Source: JALSIF01 sp026981635 [NCBI: bacterium] (lineage in GTDB: Bacteria; 4484-113; JALSIF01). Taken from it: a stretch of DNA of 23,060 nt. The notes under the pieces were generated by a model. It worked only from the letters and a program-made list of their open reading frames with translations, was not told the origin of the DNA and ran no database searches. Shown one piece after another: positions 6,514 to 13,815 of the stretch. A program made the translations under genes and the position numbers. Position 1 is the stretch's first letter. Each line of letters opens with the position of its first letter. The DNA lies in NCBI GenBank assembly GCA_026981635.1, contig JALSIF010000101.1:1-23060 (forward strand), given 5' to 3'.

Positions 6514-7389
6514 CTACCCAGCGGGTGTGGGAGGGAGATCCCAGCTCAACTCCACCTCCAGGGCGTCAAGCAGGGGCAGGAGCAGGTTGGGGTCTCCTTG
6601 GGGAGGTTGGTACTGATCCTCAAAGAAGCCGTGGAAGTCGCTCCCTCCGGAGACGAGCAGGTTTTCTTCGCTGGCTAGTTCCAGATACTTCTTCCTCTCC
6701 TCCTCAGTGTGGCGGCCGTAGAGAGCCTCAATTCCCCTCACCTCCATCCTCACCACTTCCTCCACCACCGGGTCGGGGTAGCGGTGGGGGTGGGCGAGAG
6801 CGGTGATGAGCCCTAGCTCGCCTAGGATACCCACCACCTCACGGGTGGCAAGGCGGGGCTTCATCGCTTCCTGGGCGGAGGGATTGTTTACGATGGTGCT
6901 CTCGTACCAGGATTTGATCTCGTCGGGAGACTTGATCAGGCCAGATTCCAGGGCGGCCAGGATCACGTGGGCCAGGTGGATGGGGACCCCCCGCTCCTCG
7001 GCCTTGGCCTGGATGGAGTGGGGGTCAATGCCGCCGCCAAACTCCCGGTTAAGGTAGCCGATCAGGGCTAGGAAGCGCTGATCGTTGATCTCTCGCAGAC
7101 GCTGTTCAAACTCCCTCAGGTCGCTTCGCTCAAGGTCTCCGCCAAAGGCCAGGATGTCCACCTGGAGCCAGTCGCTGCCCTCCTCATAGAGGGTGGAGAC
7201 CTCAATGCCGGATACCGCAGTGAGGGGTGAGCTTTCGGCTGAGCGGAGGAAGCTTCTTGCCCCCTGCCAGGTGTCGTGGTCGGTGGCGGCGGCTAGGCGG
7301 AGGCCGGCGGGTAGCAGAACCTGGCTGATCAGTTCGGCCGGCTCGTAGCGACCGTCGGAGTAGCGGGTGTGAAGCTGAAGATCAAACAC
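6514..7389 (-). CDS. PHP-domain phosphoesterase (TrpH/YciV-like), altered first metal motif
   Basis: 291 residues. PHP metal-site motifs appear in order: FDLQLHTRYSDG at the N-terminus, AATDHDT (about 34-40), GIEVST (about 61-66), HLAHVILA (about 138-145), ALAHPHRYP (about 198-206) and SGGSDFHG (about 247-254). The insert between motifs and the overall length match the TrpH/YciV group, known in E. coli as a 3',5'-nucleotidase and 5'-3' exoribonuclease on short RNA. The first motif is unusual: where most PHP proteins have HxH, this one has QxH (Gln5, His7), so one metal ligand is changed. The GTG start places the motif at the very N-terminus, as is usual. Upstream lies a 6-bp hairpin and a possible TAACCT -10 at 9 bases; the start signal is weaker than those of its neighbours. 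Confidence 0.85.
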   Translation of the reverse strand: MFDLQLHTRYSDGRYEPAELISQVLLPAGLRLAAATDHDTWQGARSFLRSAESSPLTAVSGIEVSTLYEEGSDWLQVDILAFGGDLERSDLREFEQRLREINDQRFLALIGYLNREFGGGIDPHSIQAKAEERGVPIHLAHVILAALESGLIKSPDEIKSWYESTIVNNPSAQEAMKPRLATREVVGILGELGLITALAHPHRYPDPVVEEVVRMEVRGIEALYGRHTEEERKKYLELASEENLLVSGGSDFHGFFEDQYQPPQGDPNLLLPLLDALEVELSWDLPPTPAG

Positions 7390-7403
7390 CGCCTTGCTAG
7401 GTT

Positions 7404-7419
7404 ATCCCATCGGTGGGAT
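7404..7419 (-). terminator. Perfect 6-bp hairpin between the membrane-protein and PHP genes
   Basis: ATCCCA, tetraloop CCGA on the minus strand, then TGGGAT. It lies just after the stop codon of the upstream membrane-protein gene and 14 bases before the PHP start. There is no U-run. It may be a weak terminator or an operator; a TAACCT hexamer (7399-7404) overlaps its end. Confidence 0.35.
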
Positions 7420-7425
7420 GTCCAA

Positions 7426-8478
7426 TCAGCCCGGGTCGGGCATAAACTGGGGCATCCCCTTTTCCTCCTCCTCTGCCTGGGTCGTCCTTATCCTCCTCAG
7501 GTAGTCCAGGTGGAGCTCCAGGTCATAGGCCTCGTGGTGGGACTTGGCGGTAAGGTAGAGGAGGTAGTGGAGCAGGGGGAGGAAGGGGGCGACGATCATC
7601 TCCGCTACCAGGGTGAGCCCCTGCTGGAGAGCAACCTCAACCGGGTTTAGGGGGAGGGCCTGGCCCGTCCAGACCTCGGGCGAGGTGGTTCCGGTGATGA
7701 GGGAGATGAGCAGGGAGAAGGGGGTAAGAAGCACCAGCAGGATGAAGTAGACCGCAAGCTGGGCAAGGATCCAGCCGAGGAGGAAGGTAAAGAACATCCC
7801 CCGGCCAAGCTCGTGGGCACGCAGGAAGATACGCTTGCTGTCCTCTCCCAGTCTTCCCTCTGTCAGGTAGTCTTCCAGGGCAGCGATGGGGCTGATCAGG
7901 TAGTAGCGGATGGAAAGGAGCATCAGAACCACTCCCCAGGCAAACATCCCCATAAAGATGAGGGCGACGGCGATCCCCCCCGCCGGTCCGGTCTGGTTGG
8001 TCAGGGGGATAGCGGGCAGGGCGAAGAGGAAGAAGGCTGGGGTGGAGAGGAGAAAGACGGCCACATAGGCCACCTGCCAGCGGAGGTAGCTGCGGCGAAC
8101 CTGGCGCCAGGCCGAGGCGATGGTGGGCCGACCGCCGCTCATGAGCTCATGGAAGGCGTGAATGCCTGCGATGACCGGCAGGGGGTAGAGGAGGAGCTTT
8201 ATCACCAGGGCAGTAAGGGCAACCATGATGAGGCCGCCCATCTCGTCCAGCACGAACTGGAAATCGGCCCCCCATAGCAGGCTGTTGCCCAGGTTTATGG
8301 TGGGCCTGACCATGACCATGCCGAAGAGCTTGTAGATGAGGGAGGCGGTGAGGGCAAAGGGAAGGATCACTCCCAAGGCGGGGAGAAAGTGGGTGCGGTA
8401 GAGGCGGAAGAGGAGGGTGAGTATGTCGCTGGGTGAGGGGGGGCGGCGGAGGGGGAAGGGGTCAGCTTTCCCAGCCAC
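7426..8478 (-). CDS. Unknown polytopic membrane protein
   Basis: 350 residues from the GTG at 8476-8478. I do not recognise a named family with confidence. The shape is a cytoplasmic N-terminus rich in Pro and Arg, then about six long hydrophobic stretches (about 30-52, 78-105, 135-160, 168-192, 225-260, 285-315) and a charged C-terminal tail with Glu and Arg. This resembles the broad group of glycerophosphodiesterase-membrane-domain or DUF975-like proteins. An ATG three codons upstream (8485-8487) overlaps the -10 hexamer TAGAAT and so cannot be in the transcript if the leaderless rule holds. The GTG lies 7 bases after that hexamer, which is why I choose it. The TAG of the hexamer is also the stop of the upstream transporter gene. 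Confidence 0.7.
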   Translation of the reverse strand: MAGKADPFPLRRPPSPSDILTLLFRLYRTHFLPALGVILPFALTASLIYKLFGMVMVRPTINLGNSLLWGADFQFVLDEMGGLIMVALTALVIKLLLYPLPVIAGIHAFHELMSGGRPTIASAWRQVRRSYLRWQVAYVAVFLLSTPAFFLFALPAIPLTNQTGPAGGIAVALIFMGMFAWGVVLMLLSIRYYLISPIAALEDYLTEGRLGEDSKRIFLRAHELGRGMFFTFLLGWILAQLAVYFILLVLLTPFSLLISLITGTTSPEVWTGQALPLNPVEVALQQGLTLVAEMIVAPFLPLLHYLLYLTAKSHHEAYDLELHLDYLRRIRTTQAEEEEKGMPQFMPDPG

Positions 8479-8485
8479 GGGAGAC

Positions 8486-8491
8486 ATTCTA
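8486..8491 (-). promoter_or_regulatory. -10 hexamer TAGAAT fused to the transporter stop codon
   Basis: TAGAAT, 7-base spacer GTCTCCC, then GTG at 8476-8478. The TAG at 8489-8491 is the stop codon of the upstream transporter. The ATG embedded across the hexamer end (TAGAATG) is in frame and would mislead automatic start calling. Confidence 0.6.
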
Positions 8492-9964
8492 GGCCACCTT
8501 GCCGGGCAGCAGAAGCAAAGCGGCCATAAGGAGTAGGGCGCTTACCGGATAGACCCAGGGGAGGGTGGCGCGGGTAAGGGAGAAGACCTCCACCCCCAGC
8601 ACGTCGGCCAGGTAGACGTTGTGGGTGTTGGTGGGGTCGCTTACCCCCTGGATCAGGCCACTGGCAAAGAAGAGGGCCATCAGGGCAAAGGGGGAGTAGC
8701 TGCCGGTGGCGAGCATCAGCCCGAGCACTCCGGCGCCCATCCCCCACAGGTTCATGGGGCCGCGAAAGAGGGCCAGAGGAGCGATGACAAGGCCCAAAAG
8801 GAGTAACCCAGCATCACCGGCAGGAAGCAGGCTGGAAAGGGAAAGCTCCACCGCATGGCGCACCGGCTCCAGGTCCCTTACCGCGGAGATCAGGGTGCCG
8901 ATGCCAAGGATGATCACCAGGGCGGGGGCGGTGCTTGCCACTCCCTCAATCAGGCTGCGGGAGGCGGCGTTTATCCGGCGGCCAGCAGGAAGTGCAGTCA
9001 CCGCCACCGCCAGACCTGCCGCCAGGGCGAGGGGGATGGGGGGTGAGAAGACCTCCCGGCCGGCGGCAAAGCTGAACAGGCGGGGGGAGAAGAGCCAGGC
9101 CAGGGGGAGGATGAGGCCGGCAAGCCCGGCCATCAGGGGAGGGATACCGGCGGGGAGAAGGAGACGGGCCAGGGCGACGAACAGGGCGGCAAAGATGAGG
9201 CCGTAGCCGGCAAGGCTCAAAAGCAGGGCGAGCGGGCGGGAAAGGCCGAGCAGGTAGAGGATGAGGGCTGAGGCAGCCAGGGCGGCGGCGCCACCTCCCA
9301 CCAGGAGAAGCTCCCTCCGGCTGGTGCGGTGAAGGTTTAGCCTCACCGAGAGCAGGAAGGTGGCCAGGGCCATGAGCAGGGCACCCAGGGCGGCGAAGGA
9401 GACAATGGCGGCCTGGCTCAGCCCCAGCACCGAGATGTAGAGCTGCCAGTTGACCGGGTTCAGTGTCCCGCCCAGGGAGAGGGCAAAGAGAAAGAGGGCA
9501 CCCGCCCCCAGGGGGGGAAGGCGCAGGGCGCGAAGCAGGGGGAGGGTGAAGGAGGCCACCATGATCACCGCCCCGATCCCGCCGATGACGGTAAAGAGCA
9601 GGGCGGTGATGAAGACCACTATAAGGCTGGCGGAGAGCTCGCTGGTGCCGGAAAACTCGGTAGCGAAGCGGACCAGATCGCGGGTAGTGCCGGATAGCTC
9701 CAGCGCCCGGGCCAGCGCCCCACCCAGCACCACCGCCACCACCACCTTAGCCAGCATCGCCGGCCCCTCACCGAAGACGGTGACCATCGCCTGGCCGAGG
9801 GAGGGCAGGCCGCCGGTGGGCAGGGTGGCGATGAGGGCGATGGCCAGGGCGGCCAGAGGCAGGGCCAGCATGGCGGGCAGCACCCTCCGGTACATGGCCA
9901 GAGCGGCAAGGGCGATGACCGCAAGGCTTGCGAAGCTGATCAGCTGGGCGGTGATGGGAGCCAT
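8489..9964 (-). CDS. Polytopic transporter, ion-transporter superfamily type (substrate unknown)
   Basis: 491 residues, almost wholly hydrophobic, with 12 or more predicted membrane segments. Two similar re-entrant-type stretches stand out: one with GGTLNPVNWQLYISV in the first half and one with GVSDPTNTHNVYLADVLG in the second half. The first half also has GAVIMVASFTLPLLRAL. A pair of polar, Gly/Pro/Asn-rich loops in inverted halves is typical of the ion-transporter (IT) superfamily, such as GntP, CitMHS, DctM or NhaD carriers. I cannot choose among these, so the substrate is open. The ATG is separated from the upstream metallopeptidase stop by only CCC (TAGCCCATG), the same junction as flhA/flhF, so translation is probably coupled. 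Confidence 0.65.
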   Translation of the reverse strand: MAPITAQLISFASLAVIALAALAMYRRVLPAMLALPLAALAIALIATLPTGGLPSLGQAMVTVFGEGPAMLAKVVVAVVLGGALARALELSGTTRDLVRFATEFSGTSELSASLIVVFITALLFTVIGGIGAVIMVASFTLPLLRALRLPPLGAGALFLFALSLGGTLNPVNWQLYISVLGLSQAAIVSFAALGALLMALATFLLSVRLNLHRTSRRELLLVGGGAAALAASALILYLLGLSRPLALLLSLAGYGLIFAALFVALARLLLPAGIPPLMAGLAGLILPLAWLFSPRLFSFAAGREVFSPPIPLALAAGLAVAVTALPAGRRINAASRSLIEGVASTAPALVIILGIGTLISAVRDLEPVRHAVELSLSSLLPAGDAGLLLLGLVIAPLALFRGPMNLWGMGAGVLGLMLATGSYSPFALMALFFASGLIQGVSDPTNTHNVYLADVLGVEVFSLTRATLPWVYPVSALLLMAALLLLPGKVA

Positions 9965-9967
9965 GGG

Positions 9968-11485
9968 CTAGGCGGCAAGTTCCTCAATCAGGGGGGCGGG
10001 GTCAACTCCCCCCAAGCCCAGCTCGGTGAGGAACTGGTCCAGGGTGCGGTCCTGGCCCCGCCGCCACCAGCTGGTGAGCAGCTCCCCCGCCCGGGGGTCA
10101 AGGAACCAGCTTTCGCCAAACTGCCGGCTGAGGTAGCGGTTGAGCTGGGCCTCGCCTACCCAGGCCCTGAGGTAGTGGGCAGAGTAGAGGTTCTGGTCCA
10201 GGTCGGCGAGATAGCGGCGGGGGTCGTGGTAGAAGCCGGTGGTGGAGGTGAGCAGGTGGCAGTAGAGCTCCGCCAGCTCTTCGCCCAGCTCGGGATCGCG
10301 GTGGAACTTAAGCTCATAAACCACCTTGGCCGCGTAGCGGCGCACCATGGTGCGCTTGATGAACCTGAGCCGGGGCATGAGCTGCTCCACCGCCTCCCCA
10401 TCCAGGCCGGCAATCCCGGTCAGCCAGGCTGGCTTTGCGGTGATGTACTGGAGGAGGAAGGCGTAGAGCTCGTGGAGGGCCGAATCACCCAGCCGGCGCA
10501 CTTCCAGGGGAAGGTGGGGAGACATGTGGCCGTAGTAGAGCAGGTGGCCCAGCTCATGGAACAGGGTGGAGAGGTCCTGGTAGCCGCCCATGGGACGAAG
10601 GATGGCCCGTACATCCCCGGGGACGGAAAGGGCGACGCAAAAGGCGCGGGGGCTTTTGGAGGGACGGTCGGTAAAGTCAATGGAGAGGTTGGGCAGATCC
10701 CCTAGCTCAATCCCCATCCTCCTAAGACTCTCTAGCATCAGGCCCTGCATGCGGGCGGCGGGAAAAACACCATCTAGCTCGCGCAGGCGGGCGAGGTACT
10801 GGAAGTCACTATGATGGAGCTGGTCGGAAGCAACCCCCAGCCGGTCAGCCACCCGGTAGAGTTCCTCCCGATGGATCCGTTCGGTCCTCTCCAAGATAGT
10901 TACAGCCAGCCGTCTTATCTCTTCGTGGCGGATTGGGGTGAGGAGTTCGGTGCGGCTGATTACCGAGGGGATGCCCAGCTCCTCCAAAAGACGGCGCTCC
11001 TCCAGCCACAGGCGACGGCGGGGGGGAGAGAGTGTGGCGTGGCCGGCGAGCTCCTGTTCGCTGATCATCAGGCGCTTCTCCCTAACCGGCTCGCCGGCTA
11101 CCAGCGCGGGCAGGCTGAGCCAGGAGACCCGGCGGCTCCCCACCTCCACCTTCATGGTGGCCACGGTATGGGAGAGCTGCTCAATGGGCTCGGCCAGCGA
11201 GCTTGAGATGTAGCCATCCAGCAGAGCGTCGGCCAGCTGGGCGAGGGAGAAGTCCTGCTCCGGGGACGGGTCATCCCGCAGCCAGTCCAGCAGAGAGCGG
11301 ATGGTATCGGGGGAAAAGAGGTGATGGTACTTCTCGGCCAGGGGTCTCAGGGAGAAGCGTTCGCTAAGGCCAGCGCCATACTGGTAGTAGGCGAGGGAGA
11401 TCTCGTCAAGGTAGCTTTCCAGCTCGCCCCTTAACCTGGCAAGCCTATCAGAGGAGGGCTGGGCTGGTCTGTTAACCTTGGCCAT
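9968..11485 (-). CDS. Zinc metallopeptidase, M3 (oligopeptidase)-like
   Basis: 505 residues from the ATG at 11483-11485. The zinc motif is LFHELGH (His310, Glu311, His314), and a later Glu339 in ALHELYAFLLQ lies 25 residues after His314, the same distance as in thimet oligopeptidase (M3). Before the motif the segment DFTDRPSKSPRAFCVALSVPGD matches the strand region seen ahead of HExGH in M3-like bacterial enzymes. The N-terminal third is mostly helical. No signal peptide is seen, so it probably acts in the cytoplasm on peptides. The open frame runs 78 codons further upstream, but that part lies opposite the dut gene and has no protease features, so I reject the longer start. TAGACT at 11512-11517 may be the promoter, leaving a leader of roughly 20 bases without a Shine-Dalgarno. 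Confidence 0.75.
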   Translation of the reverse strand: MAKVNRPAQPSSDRLARLRGELESYLDEISLAYYQYGAGLSERFSLRPLAEKYHHLFSPDTIRSLLDWLRDDPSPEQDFSLAQLADALLDGYISSSLAEPIEQLSHTVATMKVEVGSRRVSWLSLPALVAGEPVREKRLMISEQELAGHATLSPPRRRLWLEERRLLEELGIPSVISRTELLTPIRHEEIRRLAVTILERTERIHREELYRVADRLGVASDQLHHSDFQYLARLRELDGVFPAARMQGLMLESLRRMGIELGDLPNLSIDFTDRPSKSPRAFCVALSVPGDVRAILRPMGGYQDLSTLFHELGHLLYYGHMSPHLPLEVRRLGDSALHELYAFLLQYITAKPAWLTGIAGLDGEAVEQLMPRLRFIKRTMVRRYAAKVVYELKFHRDPELGEELAELYCHLLTSTTGFYHDPRRYLADLDQNLYSAHYLRAWVGEAQLNRYLSRQFGESWFLDPRAGELLTSWWRRGQDRTLDQFLTELGLGGVDPAPLIEELAA

Positions 11486-11511
11486 GGCGCTGTGCCGGCG
11501 GCGACCGGTCA

Positions 11512-11517
11512 AGTCTA
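11512..11517 (-). promoter_or_regulatory. Possible -10 hexamer TAGACT for the metallopeptidase
   Basis: It lies 26 bases before the ATG, too far for a leaderless start. It is the only TANNNT-type hexamer close to the start in the 72-base gap shared with divergent dut. Confidence 0.3.
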
Positions 11518-11546
11518 ACACTGAGCTGGCCCACAAAGAGACGATG

Positions 11547-11552
11547 AGGAGG
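11547..11552 (+). promoter_or_regulatory. Shine-Dalgarno of dut
   Basis: AGGAGG is followed by 5 bases and the ATG at 11558. This supports the start and shows that dut is expressed with a leader, unlike the leaderless genes in the window. Confidence 0.75.
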
Positions 11553-11557
11553 CAAGG

Positions 11558-12049
11558 ATGGGAATTGCCGACCCTAGGGTGCTGATCAACCAGAGCTTTG
11601 CCGACCCCGGAGTGCAGCTTCAGCCGGCGGGGGTGGATCTCACGGTGGGTGAGGTGATGGTATTTGAGGAGGAGGGGGAGCTTGACTTCACCAATCAGCG
11701 GCGCCGCCTCCCCGAGCACCGGTCCCTCCCCTGGGAGAGGGAGAAGCTTCGCCTCACCCCGGGGGCCTATCTGGTGCGCTACCGGGAGGAGGTGACCATC
11801 CCCCCTGACGCAATGGGGATTATCCTTCCCCGCTCAAGTCTCATGCGGATGGGGGCGGTGCTCTACTCGGCGGTGTGGGACCCGGGCTACCGGGGCAGGG
11901 GAGTGGGGCTCTTGGCGGTCTTTCACCCCCTCACCCTCCACCGGGGGGCCAGAATCGGCCAGCTCATCCTCATCAGGCTTGCCTTTGACCCTAAACAGCT
12001 CTACCGGGGGAGCTACCAGGGTGAGGGGGGTGTGCCAGAACAGGTGTAG
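11558..12049 (+). CDS. dut: dUTPase of the archaeal (dCTP deaminase-related) type
   Basis: 163 residues of the trimeric dUTPase/dCTP deaminase fold. Motifs: LQPAGVDLTVGEV (21-33), LDFTNQRR (42-49), LTPGAYLVRYREEVTIP (66-82), LPRSSLMRMG (90-99), AVWDPGYRGRG (105-115) with the substrate-activating Asp108, and the C-terminal YRGSYQGEGG (149-158). The catalytic Glu found after the GWxG turn in dCTP deaminases is absent here (the stretch reads VGLLAV). I therefore expect dUTP hydrolysis to dUMP and pyrophosphate without deamination. The AVWDPGY form with the YQGE tail is the archaeal Dut type rather than the usual bacterial trimeric dUTPase. The role is to keep uracil out of DNA and feed thymidylate synthesis. 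It is divergent from the metallopeptidase and ends 6 bases from the lipA stop, tail to tail. Confidence 0.8.
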   Translation: MGIADPRVLINQSFADPGVQLQPAGVDLTVGEVMVFEEEGELDFTNQRRRLPEHRSLPWEREKLRLTPGAYLVRYREEVTIPPDAMGIILPRSSLMRMGAVLYSAVWDPGYRGRGVGLLAVFHPLTLHRGARIGQLILIRLAFDPKQLYRGSYQGEGGVPEQV

Positions 12050-12055
12050 CCCTCC

Positions 12056-13045
12056 TCAGGCGGTGCGGGCCGCCTGGGGTAGCTTCTGGTGGCGGGGGGA
12101 AAAGACCACTGGGTCATCAGACTCGGCAAGATCTGCCTGGTAGTCGGCCCAGTAGGAGGAGCGAACCAGGGGAGCCGAAGCCACCGCCTTAAAGCCCAGC
12201 TTCACCGCGCAGTCGGCAAACCAGTCAAACTCCTCAGGCAACACGTAGCGGGCCACCGGCAGCTGGCCGGGGCTGGGGCGGAGGTACTGGCCGATGGTGA
12301 TCATCTCCACCCCGGCGCTTCTAAGGTCCTTCATCACCTCAACCACTTCCCGGTTGGTTTCTCCCAGGCCCACCATGAGGCCGCTCTTGGTGCGGGGGCG
12401 GATCTCGGGGGGGAGCTCGGCGAAGTAGCGAAGGACTTTGAGGGAGTGCTCATAGTTTGAGCCCGGGCGGACCGTCTTGTAGAGGCGGGGGACCGTCTCC
12501 ACGTTGTGGTTGAGGTAGTCGGGCCGCGCCTGGGCAACGATCTCCAGCGCCTCGGGCTTGTTCCTGAAGTCGGGGATGAGCACCTCAATGCGGGTGCCCG
12601 GTGAGAGGCGGCGGATGGCCCGGATGGTGCGGGCAAAGTGGATCGCCCCGCCGTCCCACAGGTCGTCGCGGTCCACCGAGGTGACCACCACGTGCCTCAG
12701 CCCCAGCCGGGCTACCGCCCGGGCCACCTTCTCCGGCTCCTCTGGATCGGGAAGGTTGGGCCGGCCGTGCATCACGTGGCAAAAGCCGCAGGAGCGGGTG
12801 CAATGGGCGCCCAGGATCATGAAGGTGGCGGAGCCCCGCTCCCAGCACTCGCCGATGTTGGGGCAGGCGGCCTCCTCGCAGACGGTGGTGAGACCGCCGG
12901 TGGCGGCAAGCACCTTCTGGCGGGCCTTGGTGGTGCGGGCACGAACCTTGATCCAGCTAGGGCGGAGGGGCTCCGACCCGTTTGCCGCTAGGCGCTCGGG
13001 GGCCTTGTTGCGGGCACTGACATGGTGACGGGTACGACTGGCCAC
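12056..13045 (-). CDS. lipA: Lipoyl synthase LipA
   Basis: 329 residues from the GTG at 13043-13045, the usual length for LipA. The auxiliary cluster motif CEEAACPNIGEC gives Cys56, Cys61 and Cys67; the radical-SAM motif CTRSCGFC gives Cys82, Cys86 and Cys89; the C-terminal RSSY (in LVRSSYWAD) supplies the serine ligand of the auxiliary cluster. All catalytic marks are present. LipA inserts two sulfurs into octanoyl groups on lipoyl domains of dehydrogenase complexes and the glycine cleavage system. No lipB, lipM or lplA lies nearby. The frame stays open 40 codons upstream to 13165, but that part overlaps the divergent lipoprotein gene. The shorter GTG start has TATAAT 9 bases upstream and gives the normal size, so I prefer it. 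Confidence 0.96.
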   Translation of the reverse strand: MASRTRHHVSARNKAPERLAANGSEPLRPSWIKVRARTTKARQKVLAATGGLTTVCEEAACPNIGECWERGSATFMILGAHCTRSCGFCHVMHGRPNLPDPEEPEKVARAVARLGLRHVVVTSVDRDDLWDGGAIHFARTIRAIRRLSPGTRIEVLIPDFRNKPEALEIVAQARPDYLNHNVETVPRLYKTVRPGSNYEHSLKVLRYFAELPPEIRPRTKSGLMVGLGETNREVVEVMKDLRSAGVEMITIGQYLRPSPGQLPVARYVLPEEFDWFADCAVKLGFKAVASAPLVRSSYWADYQADLAESDDPVVFSPRHQKLPQAARTA

Positions 13046-13054
13046 GGTGATAGG

Positions 13055-13060
13055 ATTATA
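13055..13060 (-). promoter_or_regulatory. -10 hexamer TATAAT for lipA
   Basis: A perfect TATAAT lies 9 bases before the GTG of lipA, giving a leader of only about 2-3 bases or a leaderless mRNA. There is no Shine-Dalgarno. A short palindrome (CCCGA-CT-TCGGG on the plus strand, 13064-13075) sits just upstream. Confidence 0.6.
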
Positions 13061-13104
13061 GGCCCCGACTTCGGGCATTCCGGGTGGGGTGCCCAGGACA
13101 ATCT

Positions 13105-13112
13105 GAGGTGAT
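13105..13112 (+). promoter_or_regulatory. Shine-Dalgarno of the 13116 lipoprotein gene
   Basis: GAGGTGAT precedes the ATG by 3 bases (6 from GAGGT). A weak GACAAT (13097-13102) just upstream may be the -10, which would leave only a very short leader. Confidence 0.5.
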
Positions 13113-13115
13113 CCG

Positions 13116-13808
13116 ATGAAGGGAGCGTCGCTGGGAAGGTTTGTTCTGCTGGTTGCCGCCACCACCGTCCTGGTGGCGAGCTATGGCTGCATGTCCAACC
13201 AGGCTGGCTTTGACGTCCAGGTCAAGGCACAGGGCTGGGAGCTCAAGGAGAAGAAGACCGAGGTGGCCAGCCAGGTCCAGCTTAAAGGGGACAACGAGGC
13301 CAAGACGCTGGACCTGGGGGCGGTCAAGCGCTGGCGCAAGGTGATCATCAAGTATCAGGGTCCCGACCTCAACAAGTTCGTTGAGTCGGAGATCATCATC
13401 CCCCGGCCGGGCCTGTGGATTGAGGCGGACGAGCTTCTGGAGGGCAATCCGGACGAGTTCGTGGCAAGCTACTACCCCCGCATTGAGGCCATCCGCAAGG
13501 GGAAGTCCAAGGGCAAGCCCATCAATCCCCTTGCCCAGCTGGGGATGTACCAGATGGACCGCCAGTCCTTCCCCGAGACCATCAAGGTGGAGAAGATTGA
13601 AAAGCGGGAGTTCAACGGACACCCGGGCATCTACCTGGAGTACACCTCCCTGCGCAACAAGGTCCCCTTCCGCCAGATCGCCATCTTTACCGCCAGCAAG
13701 AAGTTCGTCATCAAGTTCCTCCTCTGGGTCCCCGACCAGTACTGGAACGACCCCCAGTATGGGCCCGACGTGCAGGCCATCGTGTCAAGCTTCAGGGTGA
13801 CCAACTAG
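13116..13808 (+). CDS. Putative lipoprotein of unknown function
   Basis: 230 residues. A basic start (MKGASLGR) is followed by a hydrophobic stretch and a cysteine at 25 in VASYGC. This looks like a lipoprotein signal, though Ser at -3 is not the usual Leu or Val, so plain secretion is also possible. The mature part has no motif I can name. It is rich in Lys and aromatic residues, with likely beta strands such as RKVIIKYQG, KFVESEIIIP, IYLEYTSLR, QIAIFTASKKFVIKFLLW, and a final VQAIVSSFRV. The ending resembles small periplasmic proteins that finish in a SF-hydrophobic strand (DUF1795/PsbP-like folds). That link is inference. It is divergent from lipA and lies 7 bases upstream of the ABC permease gene, so the two probably act together. 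Confidence 0.65.
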   Translation: MKGASLGRFVLLVAATTVLVASYGCMSNQAGFDVQVKAQGWELKEKKTEVASQVQLKGDNEAKTLDLGAVKRWRKVIIKYQGPDLNKFVESEIIIPRPGLWIEADELLEGNPDEFVASYYPRIEAIRKGKSKGKPINPLAQLGMYQMDRQSFPETIKVEKIEKREFNGHPGIYLEYTSLRNKVPFRQIAIFTASKKFVIKFLLWVPDQYWNDPQYGPDVQAIVSSFRVTN

Positions 13809-13815
13809 CCTGGGG

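Noticed and set aside
11486-11719. 78-codon upstream extension of the metallopeptidase frame
   Set aside because: It lies opposite the start of dut, has no protease features and no start signal; the ATG at 11485 gives a complete M3-like protein.
13046-13165. 40-codon upstream extension of lipA
   Set aside because: It overlaps the divergent lipoprotein gene and makes LipA unusually long. The GTG at 13045 lies just after TATAAT and gives the normal size.
13056-13622. Minus-strand open frame opposite the 13116 lipoprotein
   Set aside because: The plus-strand frame has a signal peptide and Shine-Dalgarno; the minus frame is Leu/Gly/His-rich shadow sequence.
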